Assembly: GCF_000720635.1 (NCBI RefSeq)
Contig: NZ_JOCF01000011.1
Location: 67,276-131,275, forward strand
DNA length: 64,000 nt
Reading direction: 5' to 3'
Source: Streptomyces sp. NRRL WC-3742
Lineage (GTDB): Bacteria > Actinomycetota > Actinomycetes > Streptomycetales > Streptomycetaceae
How positions within the stretch are numbered: position 1 is the first letter of the stretch; the number at the start of each line of letters is the position of its first letter. A model generated the notes under the pieces. That model searched no databases and was not told where the DNA came from. It saw only the letters and a list, made by a program, of their open reading frames with translations. This document shows, one piece after another, positions 1 to 9,350 of the stretch. A program made the position numbers and the translations under genes.

Positions 1-272
1 AGCCGCTCAACCCGGCGGACGACGCCAAGGTCGGTGACTGCCTGCGCAACGAGAACGGCGACACCGGGGCCACCGAGGACTCCAACCCGAAGGTCGCGAT
101 CCTGCCCTGCACGGACGCCAAGGCCCAGTACAAGGTGATCTACAAGTACACGGCCACGTCCGACCACACGGTCTGCGACAAGCAGCCGAAGGCCAACGGC
201 TGGTACACCAGCAAGCACCCCGCCCTCCCGGCGCTGGACTACGTCCTGTGCCTGCGGGCGGTCAACAGCTGA
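1..272 (+). CDS. LppU/SCO3897-like protein, C-terminal fragment
   Basis: This is the 3' end of a gene that begins before the window. The open frame runs from base 3 and stops with TGA at 270-272, giving 89 residues. The fragment carries regularly spaced cysteines (in GDCLRN, ILPCTD, TVCDKQ and YVLCLR), which suggests a secreted, disulfide-bonded domain. That pattern and its place beside pcnA match the LppU/SCO3897 family of Streptomyces, whose function is unknown. A signal sequence or membrane segment would lie outside the window. It converges on pcnA and shares a bidirectional terminator with it. The family assignment is from memory and is only moderately sure. Confidence 0.6.
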   Translation, partial: PLNPADDAKVGDCLRNENGDTGATEDSNPKVAILPCTDAKAQYKVIYKYTATSDHTVCDKQPKANGWYTSKHPALPALDYVLCLRAVNS

Positions 273-285
273 GGCGCCGTACGGG

Positions 286-323
286 GAACGGGGGGTGGAC
301 CGGTTCCGGTCCACCCCCCGTTC
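286..323. terminator. Bidirectional hairpin terminator
   Basis: A perfect inverted repeat with 18-base arms (286-303 and 306-323) and a two-base centre lies between two convergent genes, the LppU-like fragment and pcnA. There is no long T-run, as is common for terminators in high-GC actinobacteria. Confidence 0.75.
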
Positions 324-336
324 ACGTGCGCGGGGC

Positions 337-1833
337 TCAGCCCTGCGGCTGCTCCGCCCACCAGGCGCGCAGCGCGGCGACCGCCTCGTCCGGCTCCATC
401 GGGCCGTGCTCCAGGCGCAGTTCGAGCATGTGCTTGTACGCCTTGCCGACCATCGGCCCGGGCTTGATGCCGAGCAGCTCCATGATCTGGTTGCCGTCCA
501 GCGCCGGGCGGACGGCGTCCAGCTCCTCCTGCGCCTTGAGCTCGGAGATGCGCTGCTCCAGGCCGTCGTAGGTGCGCGAGAGCGCGGCCGCCTTCTTCCG
601 GTTGCGGGTGGTGCAGTCCGAGCGGGTCAGCTTGTGCAGCCGCTCCAGCAGCGGGCCCGCGTCGGTGACGTAGCGGCGCACCGCGGAGTCCGTCCACTCG
701 CCGCCGCCGTAGCCGTGGAAGCGCAGGTGGAGCTCGACCAGGCGCGAGACGTCCTCGGTGAGCTCCTTGGAGTACTTGAGCTCCCGCATCCGCTTGCGGG
801 TCATCTTGGCGCCGACCACCTCGTGGTGGTGGAAGGAGACCCGGCCGTCCGACTCGAAGCGGCGGGTACGCGGCTTGCCGATGTCGTGCAGCAGCGCGGC
901 CAGGCGCAGGGCGAGGTCCGGGCCGTCCTGCTCCAGGGCGATGGCCTGCTCCAGGACGGTCAGCGAGTGCTCGTAGACGTCCTTGTGCCGGTGGTGCTCG
1001 TCGGCCTCCAGCCGCAGCGCGGGCAGTTCGGGCAGCACGAACCCCGCCAGGCCCGTGTCGACCAGCAGCCGCAGGCCCTTCACCGGGTGATCGGCGAGCA
1101 GCAGCTTGTTCAGCTCGGCCTGGACGCGCTCGGCCGAGACGATGGTGATCCGCTCGGCCATCGCCGTCATCGCGGCGACCACCTCGGGCGCCGGGTCGAA
1201 GTCCAGCTGGGCGGCGAAGCGGGCGGCGCGCATCATCCGCAGCGGGTCGTCCGAGAAGGACTCCTCCGGGGTGGCGGGGGTGCGCAGCACCCGGGCCTCC
1301 AGGTCCTCCAGGCCGCCGTGCGGGTCGACGAAGCCGCGCCCGGGCAGGTCGACGGCCATCGCGTTGACCGTGAAGTCCCGGCGGACGAGGTCCTCCTCGA
1401 TGGAGTCGCCGTAGCTGACCTCGGGCTTGCGGGAGGTGCGGTCGTACGCCTCGGAACGGTAGGTGGTGATCTCGATCAGGAAGGACCCCTCGGCGGTGTC
1501 CTTGCGGGCGCCGACCGTGCCGAAGGCGATGCCGACGTCCCAGACCGCGTCCGCCCAGCCCTTGACCAGCTTGAGGACCTGCTGCGGGCGGGCGTCGGTG
1601 GTGAAGTCCAGGTCGTTGCCGAGCCGGCCGAGCAGAGCGTCGCGCACCGAGCCGCCGACCAGTGCCAGCCGGTGACCGGCCGTCTGGAACCGGCGGGCGA
1701 CCTCGTCGGCCACCGGCGACACCCGCAGCAGCTCTTGCAGACCCATCGTCTGGGCCGCGCTCAGCCCTGGGGCGACCTGGGCGGCGGTGCTGGAAGGGTC
1801 GGTGTGCGCGGTGGACTCATTGGCAGTGGACAC
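337..1833 (-). CDS. pcnA: CCA tRNA nucleotidyltransferase / poly(A) polymerase family
   Basis: The enzyme adds or repairs the 3' CCA end of tRNAs from CTP and ATP in the cytoplasm. The 498-residue product has the class II nucleotidyltransferase signature GGSVRD at residues 60-65, the metal-binding pair D74/D76 in NDLDF, the RRDFTVNAMA motif at 151-160, and an HD phosphohydrolase motif (LLHDIGK, H316-D317) towards the C-terminus. Actinobacterial CCA enzymes usually carry this HD domain. In this window some tRNA genes encode CCA (tRNA-Ile 1) and others do not (tRNA-Ile 2, tRNA-Ala), so the enzyme should be needed. It is transcribed away from the DUF6049 gene, with about 276 bases of shared upstream region. 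Confidence 0.93.
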   Translation of the reverse strand: MSTANESTAHTDPSSTAAQVAPGLSAAQTMGLQELLRVSPVADEVARRFQTAGHRLALVGGSVRDALLGRLGNDLDFTTDARPQQVLKLVKGWADAVWDVGIAFGTVGARKDTAEGSFLIEITTYRSEAYDRTSRKPEVSYGDSIEEDLVRRDFTVNAMAVDLPGRGFVDPHGGLEDLEARVLRTPATPEESFSDDPLRMMRAARFAAQLDFDPAPEVVAAMTAMAERITIVSAERVQAELNKLLLADHPVKGLRLLVDTGLAGFVLPELPALRLEADEHHRHKDVYEHSLTVLEQAIALEQDGPDLALRLAALLHDIGKPRTRRFESDGRVSFHHHEVVGAKMTRKRMRELKYSKELTEDVSRLVELHLRFHGYGGGEWTDSAVRRYVTDAGPLLERLHKLTRSDCTTRNRKKAAALSRTYDGLEQRISELKAQEELDAVRPALDGNQIMELLGIKPGPMVGKAYKHMLELRLEHGPMEPDEAVAALRAWWAEQPQG

Positions 1834-2109
1834 GGCTCACAAGGGTACGTGCCCCGGCAGGTCAACCGCCCGCGCGTTTCGAGCGTCTCACCCCAGAGCC
1901 CGCAACACTGCACGCCGGGCTGCATCGTTACCATGCCGGTGGACGAGTCTCGGGCACCGGACAGGGGATGCGGTGTCACGCGTCGCGGCGGCCGGCGGAA
2001 CCTCCCGGCGGCAGTGCGGCGGACAGCGTCGAGTGCATCACGTCGGGCGGGCCACGCCGGGCGGTCACCCATCAGCAGCGAGCGATCGAGAACGGCGAGG
2101 GCGGAACGA

Positions 2110-4566
2110 GTGAGTGAGCCTGCACGGCACTCGGACCAGGGGGCACGACGACGGCCCGGACGGGCCGGACACCCGGCTCCGCGGCCGAGCCGGGGGCGAC
2201 GCGCGGCCAGGCGCCTGGCCGTCGCCCTCGCGGCGGCGCTGACCCTCCTGCCGAGCGCCCCCGCGGTGGCCCTCACCACCGGAGGCGGCACCCGGCCCAC
2301 GGAGGCCGGCACGACCACCGCCGAGTACCCGGTCGTGACGACCATCGAGGCCGTGGCGCCGCTGGTGGCCTCCCCGGGCGGCAACGTGGCGATCAGCGGG
2401 CACGTCACCAACACCGGGAAGTCGGCGCTCAAGGCGGCCCACGCGGCCGTCCGCAAGCCCAACTCCGGCAAGCCGCTGCAGCGGCGCAGCGAGCTGGGCA
2501 ACGTGGCCGGCCGCGGCCCCCTCCTCAACACGGACGGCATCGAGCTGGACAGCCCCCAGTACGCCCTGCCGGAGCTGGCCCCGGGCCAGAGCCAGGCGTA
2601 CACGCTGAGCGTCGCCGTGAACGACCTCGGGCTCTCCGAGAGCGGCGTCTACGAGCTCGCGGTGAGCGTCACGGGCTCCACCGCCGACAGCTCGCGCGAG
2701 CGGCCGCTGGGCATCGCCCGCACCTTCCTGCCGTTCAACCCGGGCGGCGACGCCCAGCCGACCAAGGTCACCACCCTGTGGCCGCTGGTGCACGCGCCGG
2801 TGCTGGTCGCGCAGACGTTCTCCGACAACGACCAGGCCGTCCCGGTGCTGCGCAACGACGACCTGGCCGCCGAGTTCGCGCCGGGCGGGCGGCTGTACGA
2901 GCTGGTCGACACCGGCTCCAAGCTGCCGGGGCTGACCTGGGTCGTCGACCCCGACCTGCTGGACACCGCCTTCGCGATGACCAACAAGCAGTACCGGGTG
3001 CAGAAGCCCGGCTCCCCGGCCGGCAAGCCCGCCCGGGAGGACAACACCGTCGCCGGCACCGGGACGGCCGCCGCCACGGCCTGGCTGGAGAAACTGCGCG
3101 CCGCCGTCGCCAAGTCCGGCAGCCAGGTGCTGTCGCTGCCGTACGCCGACCCGGACCTCGCCTCCATCGCGCACAACGGGGCCGACCTGCCCGGGATGGG
3201 CACCGCGCTGAACAAGGCCGCCACGGCCGGCCGGCTGACCGTCGAGGGCCGGCTCTCCGTGGACACCCGCTCCGACGTGGCCTGGCCCTACCAGGGCTAC
3301 CTCGACCAGCAGATCGCCGGCATCTCCCAGCAGGCGGGCAACGGCCTCCTCCTGGTCAACGGCGCCAGCGTGCCGGAGCCGGACGCCCTCACCTACACCC
3401 CGACGGCCGTCCGGCCGATCGGCACCGGGCAGAGCGCGGTGGTCGCCGACGAGACCGTCTCCGGCCTGATCCAGGGCGACCTCAGCAACCCGCAGGCACA
3501 GACCCTGACGACCCAGCGCCTCCTCGCCGAGACGTACGCGATCACCCACGAGCAGCCGCAGAACCAGCGGGGCCTGCTGATCATGCCGCCGCGCGAGCTG
3601 TCGGTCACCACGGCCAAGCTCCTGGCGAACGTCCTGCAGACGGCCACCGACAAGTGGATCACCCCGGTCAAGCTGGACGTGCTGACCCAGTCCGCACCGG
3701 ACCCGAAGGCCGGCACCGGTGTCCCGGCCCCGACCGACTACCCCACCCAGGCCAGGGCCTCCGAGCTGTCCGCCGCCGACCTCAGCGCCACCGACGGCAT
3801 CCAGCGCGACCTGGACGTGCTGATGCGGGTGCTCACCCTGCCGCAGCGGGTGCGCGGCCCGTTCAGCGCGGCGATGGTCCGCTCGCTGTCCACCCAGTGG
3901 CGCGGCGAGGCCCCGACCGGCGTCGCCTACCGCACGGGTGTCACCGGCTACCTCAAGGACCTTCGCAACGCCGTCAGGGTGCCCCAGAAGACCTCGGTCA
4001 CCCTGGCCGGGAACACCGGCCAGCTCCAGGTCAGCGTCCGCAACGACCTCACCCAGACCGTCACCAACCTCAAGCTGGTGCTCACCTCCACCCAGCCCAA
4101 CCGGCTGAAGGTGGGCCAGCCGGAGGAACTGGTCCTCCCCGCCGCTCAGAGCGTCACCCTGCGGTACCAGGCCGAGGCGCAGAACAACGGCCCGGTCTAC
4201 GTGTGGGCCCAGCTGTGGACCACCGGCCCGAACCCCCAGCCGTACGGCGACGCCCAGCGGTTCACGGTCGAGGTCACCTCGGTGACCAACGGCGTGCTGT
4301 ACGTCTTCGCGGGCGCCGGCGTCCTGCTGCTGCTGGCCGCGCTGCGCTTCGTCCGCCAGCGCAAGCGCCGCGCCGGGCGGCCGCACGAGGACGGCGACCA
4401 GCCGGTCGACGACGCCCCGGCGGCGGCCGGGGCCGAGGAGCCCTCCCCGGAGGACGACGACGCCCCGGAGGAGGACGGCACCGACGGCTCTCCCGATCGG
4501 ACACCGGACGAGGACGGCGCCGATGGCCGGGATCGGACCTCCGGTGATGAGAAGGTTGGTCCTTGA
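2110..4566 (+). CDS. DUF6049 family secreted/membrane-anchored protein
   Basis: Starting at GTG 2110 the product has 818 residues. It has an Arg-rich N-terminus, a hydrophobic signal segment at about 35-56 (VALAAALTLLPSAPAVA), a long extracytoplasmic body, one transmembrane helix near residues 729-748 (VFAGAGVLLLLAALRFV), and an acidic Asp/Glu/Pro-rich cytoplasmic tail. This layout and the position between pcnA and murJ fit the DUF6049 family, conserved in actinomycetes with no known biochemical function. I infer an envelope role from the adjoining murJ. An upstream in-frame ATG at 1933 exists, but it would add a basic extension before the signal peptide, so I prefer 2110. The frame stays open far upstream only because of the GC bias. 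Confidence 0.85.
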   Translation: MSEPARHSDQGARRRPGRAGHPAPRPSRGRRAARRLAVALAAALTLLPSAPAVALTTGGGTRPTEAGTTTAEYPVVTTIEAVAPLVASPGGNVAISGHVTNTGKSALKAAHAAVRKPNSGKPLQRRSELGNVAGRGPLLNTDGIELDSPQYALPELAPGQSQAYTLSVAVNDLGLSESGVYELAVSVTGSTADSSRERPLGIARTFLPFNPGGDAQPTKVTTLWPLVHAPVLVAQTFSDNDQAVPVLRNDDLAAEFAPGGRLYELVDTGSKLPGLTWVVDPDLLDTAFAMTNKQYRVQKPGSPAGKPAREDNTVAGTGTAAATAWLEKLRAAVAKSGSQVLSLPYADPDLASIAHNGADLPGMGTALNKAATAGRLTVEGRLSVDTRSDVAWPYQGYLDQQIAGISQQAGNGLLLVNGASVPEPDALTYTPTAVRPIGTGQSAVVADETVSGLIQGDLSNPQAQTLTTQRLLAETYAITHEQPQNQRGLLIMPPRELSVTTAKLLANVLQTATDKWITPVKLDVLTQSAPDPKAGTGVPAPTDYPTQARASELSAADLSATDGIQRDLDVLMRVLTLPQRVRGPFSAAMVRSLSTQWRGEAPTGVAYRTGVTGYLKDLRNAVRVPQKTSVTLAGNTGQLQVSVRNDLTQTVTNLKLVLTSTQPNRLKVGQPEELVLPAAQSVTLRYQAEAQNNGPVYVWAQLWTTGPNPQPYGDAQRFTVEVTSVTNGVLYVFAGAGVLLLLAALRFVRQRKRRAGRPHEDGDQPVDDAPAAAGAEEPSPEDDDAPEEDGTDGSPDRTPDEDGADGRDRTSGDEKVGP

Positions 4567-4623
4567 TACCGCCGACCACCCGCGATGCCGGGCCGGCCTC
4601 CCCCACGACAGCGAAGAGGTGAC

Positions 4624-7161
4624 ATGACCGGGCGCAGCGAGGAGCGGCCGCCGGGCCGCGCCGAGAGCCGGCCGGGCGCCGAGTCGCCGTCCGGCGACTG
4701 GTACGTGGCGGACACCTACGCGCAGGACCCGTACGCGGCCGACGCGTACCAGGGCCCGCAGGAGGGCCAGGACCCGTACGGCCTGCGGGCCGGGCACCCG
4801 GCCGCGCCGCAGCAGCCGCCCGCCGCGTACGACGTGCCACCCCAGCTGCCGCCGCAGGCGGGCGGCTACCCGACGCCGGTCCCGGCGGCCACGCCGTTCC
4901 CGGCCCCGGCGCCGTACTCGCCGCCCGTGCCGCCGGTGCAGCCCGGCTGGGACACTCCGGCGCAGCCCGTCCAGCCTGTCCAGCCCGTGCAGCCCGTGCA
5001 GCAGGCGCAGCCCGCCTGGCAGCAGGAGCAGCAGGCTCCGGCGGCCGGCGGTCAGTGGGCCGGGGCCCAGCAGCCCCCGCAGCAGTGGGAGCCTGGCCCG
5101 GCACACTCGGCCTGGGACACCGAGACCACCGAGTACGTCGGGGTGGACGCGCTGTTCGGCGCCGCCCCGCCGGCGGAGGCCGTCGCCTCCCCGCCGCCGG
5201 TGCCCCAGCCCGCCCCGGCACCCGTGGCCCCGCCCGTCGCACCGGCCACCCCGTACCCGCCGATGGGCGGCTACCCGGGGCAGCCGCAGCACGGCGGCCC
5301 GGACGGTCACGGTGGGCAGCACGGCCATGGGGGCCAGGGCGGCCAGCGCCCCTTCGTGCCGCCGATCGAGTTCGACCCGCCGCTGTCCGAGGAGGAGGCC
5401 ACCATGCAGGTGGCCGCCGTCGCGGTGCCCCCGGCCGTCGAACCACCCACCGACCTCGCCGAGGAGCACGCCTCCGAGACCCCCGCCCCGGCCGCCCCGG
5501 CGTCGAGCGGCGGTGGCGGCAAGGTCGCCTCGCTGCTGAACTCCAGCGCGATCATGGCGGCCGGCACCCTGGTCTCGCGCGGCACCGGCTTCGTCCGCAC
5601 GATGGTCATCGCCGGCGCCATCGGCATCGGGACCATGGGTGACTCCTACAACTCCGCGAACACCCTGCCCACCCTGCTGTACATCCTCATCGGCGGCGGC
5701 GCGCTCAATGCCGTCTTCGTGCCGCAGCTGGTGCGCAGCATGAAGAACGACGAGGACGGCGGCACCGCCTACGCCAGCCGGCTGCTCACCCTGGTGATGG
5801 TCGGGCTCGGCGGCGTGGTGTTCCTGGCCGTGCTCGGGGCTCCGCTGCTGGTGCAGATGATCGCCCACCCGATGATGGAGAACCCGGCCCGGGCCGACAC
5901 CACCGTGGCGCTGGCCCGGTACTGCCTGCCGACCATCTTCTTCATGGGCATCCACGTGGTGATGGGCCAGGTCCTCAACGCCCGTGGCCGCTTCGGCGCG
6001 ATGATGTGGACCCCGGTCCTCAACAACGTCGTGGTGATCTTCACCTTCGCCGCGTACATCTGGGTCTACGGCGGCTTCAACGGCACCAAGGTCACCCCCG
6101 AGGGCATCTCCCCCGAGGGCGTACGGCTGCTCGGCCTCGGCACCCTGATCGGCCTCGTCGTCCAGGCGCTGGCGATGATCCCGTACCTGCGGGCCGCCGG
6201 CTTCCACTATCGGCCGCGCTTCGACTGGCGCGGCCACGGCCTGGGCAAGGCCGCCCGGCTGGCCAAGTGGACCTTCCTGTTCGTCCTCGCCAACCAGGCC
6301 GGCTTCCTGGTCATCACCCAGCTCGCCACCGCGGCCGGCAGCGCCGCCGAGGACGGCGGGCACGGCGGCGTCGGCCTCGCGGCCTTCTCCAACGCCCTGC
6401 TGATCTGGCAGCTCCCGCAGGCCGTCATCACCGTCTCGATCATGAGCGCGGTGCTCCCCCGGCTCTCCCGGGCGGCGGCCGACGAGGACGCCGGGGCGGT
6501 GCGCGACGACATCTCGTACGGGCTGCGCACCAGCGCGGTGGCGATCGTCCCGGGCGCCTTCCTGTTCCTGGCACTGGGCCCGGCCATCGGCCGGTCGATC
6601 TACGGCGTCGGCGGCGGCGAGACCACCCTGGCCAACGCGACCAACGTCGGCCTGATGCTCTCCGCGTTCGCGCTCGGGCTGATCCCCTACTCGGCGCAGT
6701 ACGTGATGCTGCGCGGCTTCTACGCCTACGAGGACACCCGGACGCCGTTCACCAACACCGTCTGGGTGGCGGTCTGTCAGGCCGCCTTCTCGGTGCTCTG
6801 CTGGTTCGTCCTGCCGGCCCAGTGGACGGTGACCGGCATGGCCTTCGGCTACGGCCTGGCCTACGCCGTCGGGGTGACGGTCGCCGTGCCGAAGCTGAAG
6901 CGGCGCATCGGCGGGCTGGACACCAAGCGCATCGGCAAGACCTACAGCCGACTGGCCGCCGCCTGCGTGCCGGCCGCGGTGGTCGGTCTCGCCGTCAGCC
7001 TGGGCGCCCAGCAGGTGCTGGGCGGCTGGTGGGGCAGCGTGGCCTCGGTGGTCCTCGGCGGCGGTCTGCAGCTGCTGGTCTTCGCGTTCATCGCGAAGCG
7101 GCTGCGGATCGAGGAGCTGAACGCCATGCTGGGCATGGTTCGCGGCCGACTCGGCCGCTGA
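4624..7161 (+). CDS. murJ: Lipid II flippase MurJ (MviN)
   Basis: MurJ moves lipid II across the cytoplasmic membrane for peptidoglycan synthesis. The product has 845 residues. The first ~300 are a disordered Pro/Gln/Ala-rich cytoplasmic region with repeated QPVQPV units. The MOP-superfamily membrane domain begins near residue 300 (SSAIMAAGTLVSRGTGFVR) and continues with about 14 hydrophobic segments. The ATG at 4624 is chosen because GAAGAGGTGAC lies just upstream; an ATG at 4585 has no comparable ribosome binding site. The mycobacterial MviN carries a cytoplasmic pseudokinase and an extracellular domain on the same chain. Here those parts sit in the separate downstream gene at 7468-9306. 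Confidence 0.93.
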   Translation: MTGRSEERPPGRAESRPGAESPSGDWYVADTYAQDPYAADAYQGPQEGQDPYGLRAGHPAAPQQPPAAYDVPPQLPPQAGGYPTPVPAATPFPAPAPYSPPVPPVQPGWDTPAQPVQPVQPVQPVQQAQPAWQQEQQAPAAGGQWAGAQQPPQQWEPGPAHSAWDTETTEYVGVDALFGAAPPAEAVASPPPVPQPAPAPVAPPVAPATPYPPMGGYPGQPQHGGPDGHGGQHGHGGQGGQRPFVPPIEFDPPLSEEEATMQVAAVAVPPAVEPPTDLAEEHASETPAPAAPASSGGGGKVASLLNSSAIMAAGTLVSRGTGFVRTMVIAGAIGIGTMGDSYNSANTLPTLLYILIGGGALNAVFVPQLVRSMKNDEDGGTAYASRLLTLVMVGLGGVVFLAVLGAPLLVQMIAHPMMENPARADTTVALARYCLPTIFFMGIHVVMGQVLNARGRFGAMMWTPVLNNVVVIFTFAAYIWVYGGFNGTKVTPEGISPEGVRLLGLGTLIGLVVQALAMIPYLRAAGFHYRPRFDWRGHGLGKAARLAKWTFLFVLANQAGFLVITQLATAAGSAAEDGGHGGVGLAAFSNALLIWQLPQAVITVSIMSAVLPRLSRAAADEDAGAVRDDISYGLRTSAVAIVPGAFLFLALGPAIGRSIYGVGGGETTLANATNVGLMLSAFALGLIPYSAQYVMLRGFYAYEDTRTPFTNTVWVAVCQAAFSVLCWFVLPAQWTVTGMAFGYGLAYAVGVTVAVPKLKRRIGGLDTKRIGKTYSRLAAACVPAAVVGLAVSLGAQQVLGGWWGSVASVVLGGGLQLLVFAFIAKRLRIEELNAMLGMVRGRLGR

Positions 7162-7467
7162 CCCTCGTACCGACCGGCCGGACGAGCGGGCGCCCTGACC
7201 GGGCGTCAACGGGAGCCAGCGGCTCCTCCGCCCGTCCGGCCGCGCACCGTGCCGGCCCCGCCCCCGTACCCCGGGAACGGCGCCGATGTCGGCCCGGTGT
7301 CGAATCTGCACCACATCTCTCCACCCCCGCGCAACCGAGTGGACGCCTCAGCGGTCGTACCCGGTGGAGAAGAGTGGGCACAATTGTCTTGGAGCACCGG
7401 GCGGCCAACCCCCAGTGCTCCAGCGACTCTCTCAGGCCGGGGCGACACAAGGGGAGGCAGGACCACG
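7162..7467 (+). other. Intergenic region between murJ and the pseudokinase gene
   Basis: These 306 bases contain no convincing gene. An imperfect long dyad spans about 7175-7242, with a short internal hairpin (GGAGCC/GGCTCC, 212-226 of the 7.2-kb block), and may terminate murJ. Near 7378 there is an AT-richer stretch (CACAATTGT) that could be part of a promoter for the downstream gene, but I see no clear -35 element. Confidence 0.4.
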
Positions 7468-9306
7468 GTGGCTGATGGCACCAAGGCGGTCGTCGACACG
7501 TCAGCAGCTGACGCGGCGGCGGACGTTTCCGAGGACGACGGGGACGGCGGGGGCGCCGTCTCCGGCGAGGAGACCTCCGAGATCACCGCGCCGCTCTCCG
7601 TCCGCGAGATCGCCGCCGAACTGGCCGCCGGCACCCCCCGGAAGAAGCCCGCCGCCACCCCGGCCGCCGGGCGCGCCGAACGCGTCCCCACCGACCCTCA
7701 GCCCACCCTCGACCCGCGCGACACCGCCACCCTGCCGCGCACCCTCCCGGCCCCGATACGGCACAGCGGGGACAAGATCGGCAACCGGTACCGGCTGGAG
7801 GAGTGCATCTCCCAGACCGAGACCTTCAGCAGCTGGCGCGCCGTCGACGAGAAGCTCCGGCGGGCCGTGGGCGTCCACCTGATGGCCTCCGGCCACCAGC
7901 GGGCCCGCAAGGTGCTCGCCGCCGCCAAGTCCGCCGCCCTGCTCGGCGACCCGCGCTTCGTCCAGGTGCTGGACGCGGTCCAGGAGGGCGAGCTGGTCTA
8001 CGTCGTCCGGGAGTGGCTGCCGCACGCCTCCGACCTGGCCCGGCTGCTCGCCAACGGCCCGATGGAGCCGCACGAGGCGTACCAGATGGTCCGCCAGGTC
8101 ACCGACGCCGTCGCCGCCGCCCACCGGCGCGGCCAGGCCCACCTGCGGCTCACCCCGCGCTGCGTCCTGCGCACCGACAGCGGCCAGTACCGGATCAACG
8201 GCATCGCCGTGGACGCCGCGCTGCGCGGGCTGCCCGCCGAGGACACCGAGGAGGACGCCGCCCGCGCCGACACCCGCGCGATCGGCACCCTGCTCTACGC
8301 CGCGCTCACCCACCGCTGGCCGTACCCCGAGGACCGCTACGACCTCAAGGGCCTGCCCAAGGACCTCCAGAACGCCGCGCCGGACCAGATCCGCGCCGGG
8401 GTCCACAAGGGCCTGTCCGAGCTCGCCGCGCGCGCCCTGTTCGACCACCCGCCGCACCACGCCGAGCCGATCACCACCCCGGAGGAGCTGGCCCGGGTGA
8501 TCGCCCGGATGCCCCGCATCCGCCAGCCCGAGCCCGAGCTGCCGGCCTTCACGCCCCCGCCCCGGCACAACACCCACGCGCTGCCCACCGCGCCCACCCC
8601 TGCCCGGGTCGCCGACCACGCCGTCGCCCCGCTGCCCGCCACCTCCCGCCCCACCTCCGCCCGGCGCACCCGGCGGCGGCTGCGGCGGGCCGTCAAGGCA
8701 ACGGCCTGGACGGTCGCGCTGGGCGCGATCGGCGTCGCCTCCTGGCAGTTCGTCGGCCACCTGCGCAACAACGGGCAGCCCGCCGCCGCCCCCCACCACA
8801 CGATCACCAGCACCGCGCCGACGCCCCAGAACACCACGCCCCACGCCCCGGTGCCGATCCAGCCGAAGGCGGCCATCTCGTACAACCCGAAGGCCGACCC
8901 GGCCTCCGTGTGGGCCCTCCCCCGGGCGATCGACGGCGACCCCAACACCGACTGGCCCACCTTCGGCTACGACGACCAGTTCGCCCCGGGCGGCTTCAAG
9001 GACGGCACCGGGCTGCTGATCGACCTCGGCACACCGCAGGCCGTCAGCTCGGTGAGCGTCCAGTTCGTCGGCGCCACCACGGCCGAACTGCGGATTCCGA
9101 ACAGCCAGGCCGCCACGGACCCGGAGAAGGCCCCGCTGACCTCCTACACGGTGGTCGCGGGCGGCAGGAAGAGCGGCGACAACGCCAATTTCACCCTCGA
9201 CGGCCCGACCACCACGCGTTACGTCTTGATCTGGCTGACCGCTCTGCCGAAGGATAGCGACCAGAAGTTCCGCGGCCACGTCGCCGAGGTCAAGGTCTTC
9301 GGCTGA
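7468..9306 (+). CDS. MurJ-associated pseudokinase with extracytoplasmic discoidin-like domain
   Basis: The 612-residue product has an acidic N-terminus, a kinase-fold domain at about 105-365, a single transmembrane helix near 411-428 and a C-terminal discoidin/carbohydrate-binding-like domain from about 467. The kinase fold is dead by sequence: the VAIK lysine position reads VGVH (H137), the HRDLKPxN loop reads HLRLTPRC, and the DFG segment reads INGIA. GTG 7468 follows AAGGGGAGG. In Mycobacterium tuberculosis the same architecture is fused to MviN, and its phosphorylated pseudokinase recruits FhaA. That makes this the likely MurJ regulatory partner, an inference supported by fhaA and pknB being in the same window. 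The extracellular domain may sense glycan or lipid II. Confidence 0.85.
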   Translation: MADGTKAVVDTSAADAAADVSEDDGDGGGAVSGEETSEITAPLSVREIAAELAAGTPRKKPAATPAAGRAERVPTDPQPTLDPRDTATLPRTLPAPIRHSGDKIGNRYRLEECISQTETFSSWRAVDEKLRRAVGVHLMASGHQRARKVLAAAKSAALLGDPRFVQVLDAVQEGELVYVVREWLPHASDLARLLANGPMEPHEAYQMVRQVTDAVAAAHRRGQAHLRLTPRCVLRTDSGQYRINGIAVDAALRGLPAEDTEEDAARADTRAIGTLLYAALTHRWPYPEDRYDLKGLPKDLQNAAPDQIRAGVHKGLSELAARALFDHPPHHAEPITTPEELARVIARMPRIRQPEPELPAFTPPPRHNTHALPTAPTPARVADHAVAPLPATSRPTSARRTRRRLRRAVKATAWTVALGAIGVASWQFVGHLRNNGQPAAAPHHTITSTAPTPQNTTPHAPVPIQPKAAISYNPKADPASVWALPRAIDGDPNTDWPTFGYDDQFAPGGFKDGTGLLIDLGTPQAVSSVSVQFVGATTAELRIPNSQAATDPEKAPLTSYTVVAGGRKSGDNANFTLDGPTTTRYVLIWLTALPKDSDQKFRGHVAEVKVFG

Positions 9307-9350
9307 CGGACGTTCCGCACGGCCGGTACGAGGAATCAGGGGGTCGCAGA

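Noticed and set aside
295..2109. Upstream extension of the DUF6049 frame through the pcnA region
   Set aside because: It runs antisense to pcnA and lacks a ribosome binding site; the signal peptide fits a start at 2110.
2065..7314. A 1749-codon open frame on the minus strand opposite the DUF6049 gene and murJ
   Set aside because: It is rich in Gly, Arg, Ala and Val with no recognisable domain. It is the antisense shadow of GC-rich coding DNA.
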